This document shows positions 59,401-64,000 of a stretch of DNA of 64,000 bases, piece by piece. The DNA is from Oscheius tipulae (Eukaryota > Nematoda > Chromadorea > Rhabditida > Rhabditidae), in NCBI GenBank assembly GCA_037178975.1, contig JASJZH010000001.1, positions 496,001-560,000 on the forward strand, in the 5' to 3' direction. The first letter of the stretch is position 1. Every line of letters starts with the position of its first letter. The position numbers were made by a program, and so were the translations under genes. The notes under the pieces were generated by a model that searched no databases, was not told the origin of the DNA, and worked only from the letters and a program-made list of their open reading frames with translations.

Positions 59401-61630
59401 TATTTCTAAAACACGTTTTGGAGCCGAACAACCCGGGTTCAATTCGGCCCAAGGTCACAACTTTTGTAAGATACCATTTTGTAGAGCTTGTTGAGCTGGT
59501 AAGAATATGCAATCATTTTTAGGGATTTCCGATCTCAGAACAAAGTTCTAGCTCTACAAAGTCGTTTGTACAAGTGGTGTATTGGTAAAAGGGAGGCGTC
59601 AGTAAGAACCAGACGGTCCCGGGGTCCCCTTAGGTGAAAAACTTTTTCAAGAAGCTGTTTTGAGAAGATAACGGCGTGGAAAATGTTGATAAACAAAGGA
59701 GAGAACAAGTTTACAGCATCTTTAGTCCCAAAAAGGCTCTTGTCAACCTTGTGCTACTCGATGAGTTATGGACAAAACGCAATTCAGCTGATACACTGTA
59801 GACTACTGTAGATAGAAGCACTGTCAACTCTTTTAAATTTCTTCAGCTCTCTGGGGGAACTTTGGTCGTAAAAGTAGTGCCTTTTAGACCGTTTGTATAT
59901 TACTAAAATCACCAAACTTCTACGGCGTTTTTTTCGTTTCGAAGATGCTTAAAATCGCCTTATTTTTGCCTACATTTCTCTTTAATTGAATCACGCCCAA
60001 ATTTTCAGGCGGAGTCCAGCCACCGATACTCCCATCGTTGCAGCACAAGTACCCGAAGCGCTTCAGTCAACGCGCTGATGTCCGCATGTTGAGTGTGACG
60101 CAGCCTCTGATCATAGAGAGCGAGTGGACCTATCACGATAAGGCCACCCTCGGCGAGCTGCTCATCGGCTTCCTCAAGTACTTTTCCAGCAAATTTGAGT
60201 CAGTTTAGCCTTTTTCCTGCCTAAAATGGGTAAATTTTAGTTACAATGCCCAGGCCATATCGGTCCGCGAGGGCAAGCTGATCAGTCGGACACAGGTCAC
60301 ACGTTCGCGAGGCCACACCGCGAGCCAGAGTGTCACATGGAGATCTCAGTGGAGGTGCATTTGCATTGAGGTGAGGCTTTTTTTAGACTTAATATCTGCT
60401 TAAAAATGTCCTATTTATGTCTAAATGGGGTACTGGCCAAGTTCATGTAAATACCATAGACTCATGTGAGTCCTGAGCGCGGTAAAAGCAGTTTTAGCAA
60501 GGTCTAAGGGCCGAAAACAGGCGCCTTTGACCGAGAAAAATGACACGGTTTGAAAAAGAATGCTGATGATAAAATGTCGGCGAAAATAAGAGCAGAATTT
60601 TTCTTCCCTATTTACATCTTGAAAAAAGTGCACATTCTCGCCTGAAATATGCCGGAGCTACTAAGACATATCGTCTTTTTTCCAGTTTGTCATTGGCACA
60701 GGGCTTCCAAATTTTTGGTGCCAAAAAGAGCTATCTACAGTTTCGGAAAGCAGGACGATGTCTAAACCTTCTAGTCGTTTTTTTGAAAGAATGACTACAA
60801 TTTCGGCTAAAATCTTGATCAAAGTCTCGTAATTATATGTTTTTTCGAGAAGGATATATTAACTACAACTTATATGCTCTTTTGAGCCCATTCTAGCTCG
60901 AAAACCTTACTAAAGTCCACTATTTTACAGGAACCCTTCACCCTGAACAACACGGCTCATTCAATCTACGACGAGATGGTCTTCAATGCCATCAAGCTCG
61001 CCTTCGAGGAGGCTCACGACGAGCTCGACAAGACCCGGGATATTCATCGTCTCCTGGAGTGCACCCCGATTACGGTCGCTCCTCCGGTCCACGGGTTCGT
61101 TTTCGCTTAATTCTCTTAAAATGTAGTGAAAAAAACTTATTAGGGTGCGTGTTTTATTTACATTACAGGGAGTAAAAAAAAGTTATTTTTAACCATCATT
61201 TTTTGTAGAGATACAGGAAAACGGCCAAGTACAAAATGCTCAGCTCACTGAGACGCATCTTTTCCATCTTTCCAAAAAAGTCAATTTACTCACTTTTGCA
61301 CAAAATTATGCCATTTTTGCACTTGGCACAGGAGAAAAGCGCTCTCTTGGGAAACATAGGGGTTCGAATCCCAGCTGAGGGAAATTATTATTTTAGATGC
61401 CAAGAATGATCCCAGAGCAGGTTTGCTTACTTTTGAATGGAAAAACACATTTTTTCTTTTAATTTAATTGTTTTACCTGTCAAAAACCGTGGAGTATGGC
61501 GCACCCCAATTATTTAAATGTTGTGATGTGGCCAAGCCATTAAGGACCTACTATTTCCCATTTAAGATTCTCGTTTTTCAGAGCCACAGCCTACGTCTAC
61601 AATGGAATGGGCGGAGATTCGCCCCAATAG
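50473..61630 (+). CDS. gld-2: GLD-2 cytoplasmic poly(A) polymerase
   Basis: Non-canonical poly(A) polymerase that extends tails of germline mRNAs with an RNA-binding partner (GLD-3 or RNP-8 in C. elegans). Exons 50473-51065, 51755-51930, 52220-52415, 52460-52562, 53067-53292, 56731-57263, 57658-57723, 58431-58522, 58569-58874, 59026-59140, 59219-59347, 60009-60198, 60241-60370, 60931-61094, 61582-61630: about 1020 aa. The N-terminal half is low-complexity (Q-, P- and G-rich). The catalytic core has YVVGSSLNGFGNDKSDMDLC with the DxD pair, the third Asp in DITVDLNAN, then FDWRVRPLVSIVKEWAKKKG and SYSLVLMVIHYLQC. The central PAP-associated region includes LGELLIGFLKYFSSKFDYNA. One problem: exon 53292 ends in phase 1 but the frame at 56731 needs phase 2, so a small exon is probably hidden in that 3.4 kb intron. 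The start ATG at 50473 is provisional. Confidence 0.95.
52005..52195. repeat. dispersed repeat in gld-2 intron
   Basis: Contains TTACGTAAGTGAATACGCAA then TTGCGT, followed by GGGCTTTGCAGAACATCGGA. Both blocks recur at 62079-62200, with the first block in reverse orientation. Confidence 0.6.
53293..56730. other. 3.4 kb intron of gld-2
   Basis: No gene seen. Contains GA/CT tracts (54320-54400, 54510-54525, 55760-55835) and a tandem AGTGGAGCTACGTTCCCGGA-like pair at 54330-54378. A small undetected exon is predicted from the phase mismatch. Confidence 0.5.
57331..57402 (+). repeat. tRNA-like segment in gld-2 intron
   Basis: AATGGCTCAGTCGGTTAGAG is a perfect A-box/D-arm; the B-box region GTTGAGTTCGGATACTGAGC is slightly degenerate. 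No closed acceptor stem. Confidence 0.55.
57480..57548 (+). repeat. second tRNA-like segment in same intron
   Basis: GATGGCGTAATGCCAAGTAAC and GGGGTACGGATCCTGGCC in tRNA-like order, about 80 bp after the previous one; degenerate. Confidence 0.4.
59430..59635 (+). repeat. SINE-like element, tRNA-related (intron of gld-2)
   Basis: Colinear with 6131-6330: CCGGGTTCAATTCGGCCC, TTTTGTAAGATACCATTTTG, TAGAGCTTGTTGAGCTGG, GAACAAAGTTCTAGCTC, GTGGTGTATTGGTAAAAG, then a GC-rich box. Confidence 0.7.
61326..61383 (+). repeat. tRNA-like B-box segment
   Basis: AGGGGTTCGAATCCCAGCTG preceded by GCGCTCTCTTGGG in the last gld-2 intron. Confidence 0.4.
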
Positions 61631-62702
61631 TTTCACATCTCCGAGAAGAAGAAGAGAGAGAGGACGAATCATTTCTTCCAATATACCAAATTTACGGTTC
61701 CCCAATTTTTTATCTGTAAAAAATAAGATAAAGTTATGTCTTTCTGTATATTCTGTCTCTTTTTATGTCGTTTTGGACAGGAAAAGTAGAGGGGGTCCGA
61801 ACAGGAAAGAGAAAGAGAAAAATAAGGTCAGCGGGTCGATCGGGAGACAGATTTCGCTCGCTCACTCACTTTCGCCTTTCCAGCCCACCTTCACTAATGA
61901 CCAGTCTCTGTGTCGCCAATGGAGAGACTTTCTCCTTCCGACAGTCGCTCGATGAGTTTACAATAATTCCTGCAAGGTTCCAGCTTGCAGAAATCCAACA
62001 AAATCCAATCTCGCCTTTCTTGCGCGTCTTTCTCCAGCATCCTGCTACTTTCACAATGTTTAGGCAGCCTGTTCAGACACCGTCAAAGCTCTAATATAAG
62101 CAACTTTGCAGAATATCGGAAAGTCAGAAAAATCATTTTGACCCCGAAAAACGCGAATACGTAATTGCGTATTTCTTACGTAAGGGGCGCTTATATTAGA
62201 AGAAATACGATATTTTGTTAAAGAACGTTGTTTTGGAGATAAGAGCACTGTAAACCCCTCCAAAGAGTCTTATTGTCCACAAGTCAGTTACAGTATCCGG
62301 GTTTTTCCCCTGTGTAGCTGTAAAAAGTACATTGGTAGCAGAATATCATCTATTTGCTGGTCGGAAACCTAGCCAATCATCCTACTGTAGCAGTACAATC
62401 GATATTATGAGGAAGCTGTGAAAAAACCTAAATCTGCTTTCTCCCTCCATCGAACTTACAAGACGTTTGACCCTTTGGAAGGCGAAGAGATTTGAGGACA
62501 GATGACCTACTTCATATTCAAATTTCCTCCTCTTTCTCTCCTCTCTTTCTCTGGAATAGTTCACTAAATTGGCCAAAGTTTCCGGGAGAAGATGAGGGCC
62601 AATTAGACTCTCTCCCTCTCTTCTTCATCGAGAACAGGGTCAATCGGAGCCAGTCGAGTGAGAGAGAAACAGTTCCTGTCTCTCTGTCTCGGTTCGTGCA
62701 CT
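61631..62702. other. gld-2 3' flank and intergenic
   Basis: The gld-2 3' UTR probably includes AATAAGATAAAG near 61720. A dispersed repeat at 62079-62200 shares blocks with 52005-52195. ORFs here overlap the gld-2 last exon in other frames or are repeat-derived. Confidence 0.5.
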
Positions 62703-64000
62703 ATGAGTAGCACTTCGTCTCTCTCTCTCTCTCCCTCTCTTGCCGCTTCCTCAAACATCCGTGCCACGCCTACCTTTGTCAAACACGACGGACTGCTCTA
62801 CCGGCTTGTACTCTCTCTCTCTCACTCTCACTAGGTCGATGAGGTCAACGCTCTGAAGAGGCTGCACCCCTCCAGGTAATCTCGCTGTCTCTCTATCTCT
62901 CAGTGCTGACCGACCTCATCTAACTCAATATTTGGTTAGGATTTGTTTTGGTTTGGGATAGAGGTGAAGTGGAATTAGGGTACGCTTCTAGAATGAGACA
63001 GTGACCGTGACAGTGACAGTAAAATTGATAGAGACAAAGGTCAAGAATCGAAGAGACAGAGACAGAACAGCTGAAAAGACTACTACACTCCCCTCACCGT
63101 GATCTTAGGATGTATAACACTCTTTTTCTTTCTGGCTCCAAAACACCTACCCACAAATCGGAGTTCAGAGCAGACCACGACCGTCGACAGGTGGGAACAC
63201 CTGGAGGACAGGGGTGTAAAAATGCGGACGTAGCCTGGACAGAGAGACAAGTGCACTCGGAGCAATTTATAGCCCGTTGTTTGATGGGGGTTCAAAAGAT
63301 AGATGACACGGCGGATAGTCAGGATCCGTTTGGAGGTACGCAGCGTTTTGTCGAAGGGTCTCTGTGTCCCTTTCCATCCCTGTCTCTCTATCTCTGTCTC
63401 TATCTGTCTCTCTCTCTCTCTCCCTTGCTGTTTCTATGTCTCTCTGTGTCTCTGTCTCTTCGTTCACTCTGTCTCTCTGTTTCTCTGTCTCTGTCCCTTC
63501 CACTTCTAGGCCCTCCCACGTGGTGTCCAGTCCAGGAACACCTCCCACGTCGACTCTGCCCCTCTCTTTTCGAGAGGCAGAGAGAGCAATTGTCAAGCAG
63601 ATGGCCTCCCTCTCTCGTTTGCTGTAAGATCTTGGCGAGGAAAGCACCCAAGCGGGGGAGGAGGTGCCGTCGGGGGCGGGAAGCTTCCCGCCCTCTAACG
63701 GCATCCACTCGGCTCTCCTATAGGCTCGTTCTGCTGTCCCTCTCTCTGTCTCCTTTCGATCGATCAGAGCTCCCTCTCTCCACAGGCACTCTAGGGAGAG
63801 AGTCCCTGTGTGTTTGTACTGTGGCTGTGCCGCAGCGCAGCTCAGTCCTCGCCCTGTTGTAATGTGCTCTCATTGGGAGGAGAAGGCAAATCGCGCAGCT
63901 GCTACTCTTAGCGACCTAGAAGTCTCATTTACAGTCACTTCTACCCCCTTATCCCCTGTCTCTCTGTCTTTCCTTCTTACACCTATTAGACCAGTTCAAA
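62703..64000 (+). CDS. unrecognised gene, 5' part (runs off window)
   Basis: Five in-phase exons: 62703-62807, 62835-62875, 63109-63357, 63510-63623, 63786 to beyond 64000. The N-terminus is Ser-rich, then TFVKHDGLLYRL, VDEVNALKRLHPSRMYNTLF, a polar region, SFREAERAIVKQMASLSRLL (helical) and a cysteine-rich block VPVCLYCGCAAAQ...VVMCSHWEEKAN that looks zinc-binding. Introns 2 to 4 match splice signals; intron 3 (63358-63509) is almost pure CT repeat. The first intron is either 27 nt (62808-62834) or, using the upstream GTCAAA, 57 nt; both keep phase. No family recognised, and the last exon is open to the window edge. Confidence 0.5.
63366..63500. repeat. CT microsatellite forming an intron
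   Basis: CTCTGTCT-type repeats fill nearly all of the proposed 152-nt intron 63358-63509. Confidence 0.75.

Noticed and set aside
63267-63862. Overlapping ORFs rich in RERETDRD or SLSLSL
   Set aside because: Translations of the CT/GA microsatellite; only short exons within them fit a spliced gene.

Overview
The window looks like nuclear DNA of a nematode, most likely a rhabditid related to but distinct from Caenorhabditis elegans. The evidence is compact split genes with GTAAGT/GTGAGT donors, TTTTCAG acceptors and 38-60 nt introns, together with nematode-type gene content: a cuticle collagen, STR and SRI/SRH-class serpentine receptors, and clear orthologues of sqv-5 (chondroitin synthase) and gld-2 (cytoplasmic poly(A) polymerase). 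All gene models were assembled by eye from reading frame, splice signals and phase. No database was consulted.

Layout, left to right. 1-3.4 kb: low-complexity flank with one orphan exon candidate. 3.4-7.1 kb (+): complete 10-exon sqv-5. 9.2-11.9 kb (-): MATH/BTB-like gene. 12-18.7 kb: gene-poor, rich in GA/CT tracts and tRNA-like repeats, with one good tRNA-Leu(CAG). 18.8 kb (+): small secreted peptide. 21.6-22.3 kb (+): lysine-rich secreted protein. 22.5-25.6 kb (-): two multi-pass receptors, one a clean STR-class receptor of 338 aa. 26.3-28.1 kb (+): decayed copy of the small-peptide leader and a broken OAC-type acyltransferase. 28.1-29.5 kb (-): SRI/SRH-class receptor. 29.9 kb (+): small cysteine-rich peptide. 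30.3-31.5 kb (-): cuticle collagen. 32.6-34.6 kb (-): alpha7-like nicotinic receptor subunit. 34.6-36.0 kb: a head-to-head inverted duplicate of a small ectodomain gene. 36.2-39.0 kb (+): tandem double protein kinase with several lesions. 39.2 kb (-): small membrane protein. 40.2-42.2 kb (+): unknown four-TM protein. 43.2 kb (+): orphan RG-rich exon. 43.4-50.4 kb: 7 kb without a gene. 50.5-61.6 kb (+): gld-2. 62.7-64.0 kb (+): 5' part of an unrecognised gene leaving the window.

Two repeat systems run through everything. One is an 8-bp-period CTCTGTCT/AGAGACAG microsatellite that fills many introns. The other is a dispersed element pairing a two-part palindromic core (CTACAAAGTTGTAG ... GAACATCG) with a tRNA-like A-box/B-box segment, which looks like a tRNA-derived SINE family. 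The most unusual locus is 34.6-39.0 kb: divergent duplicated ectodomain genes, with a dual kinase 154 bp downstream of one copy. The kinase has a degenerate second domain, an in-frame TGA in the first activation loop and two junctions where no canonical splice keeps frame.
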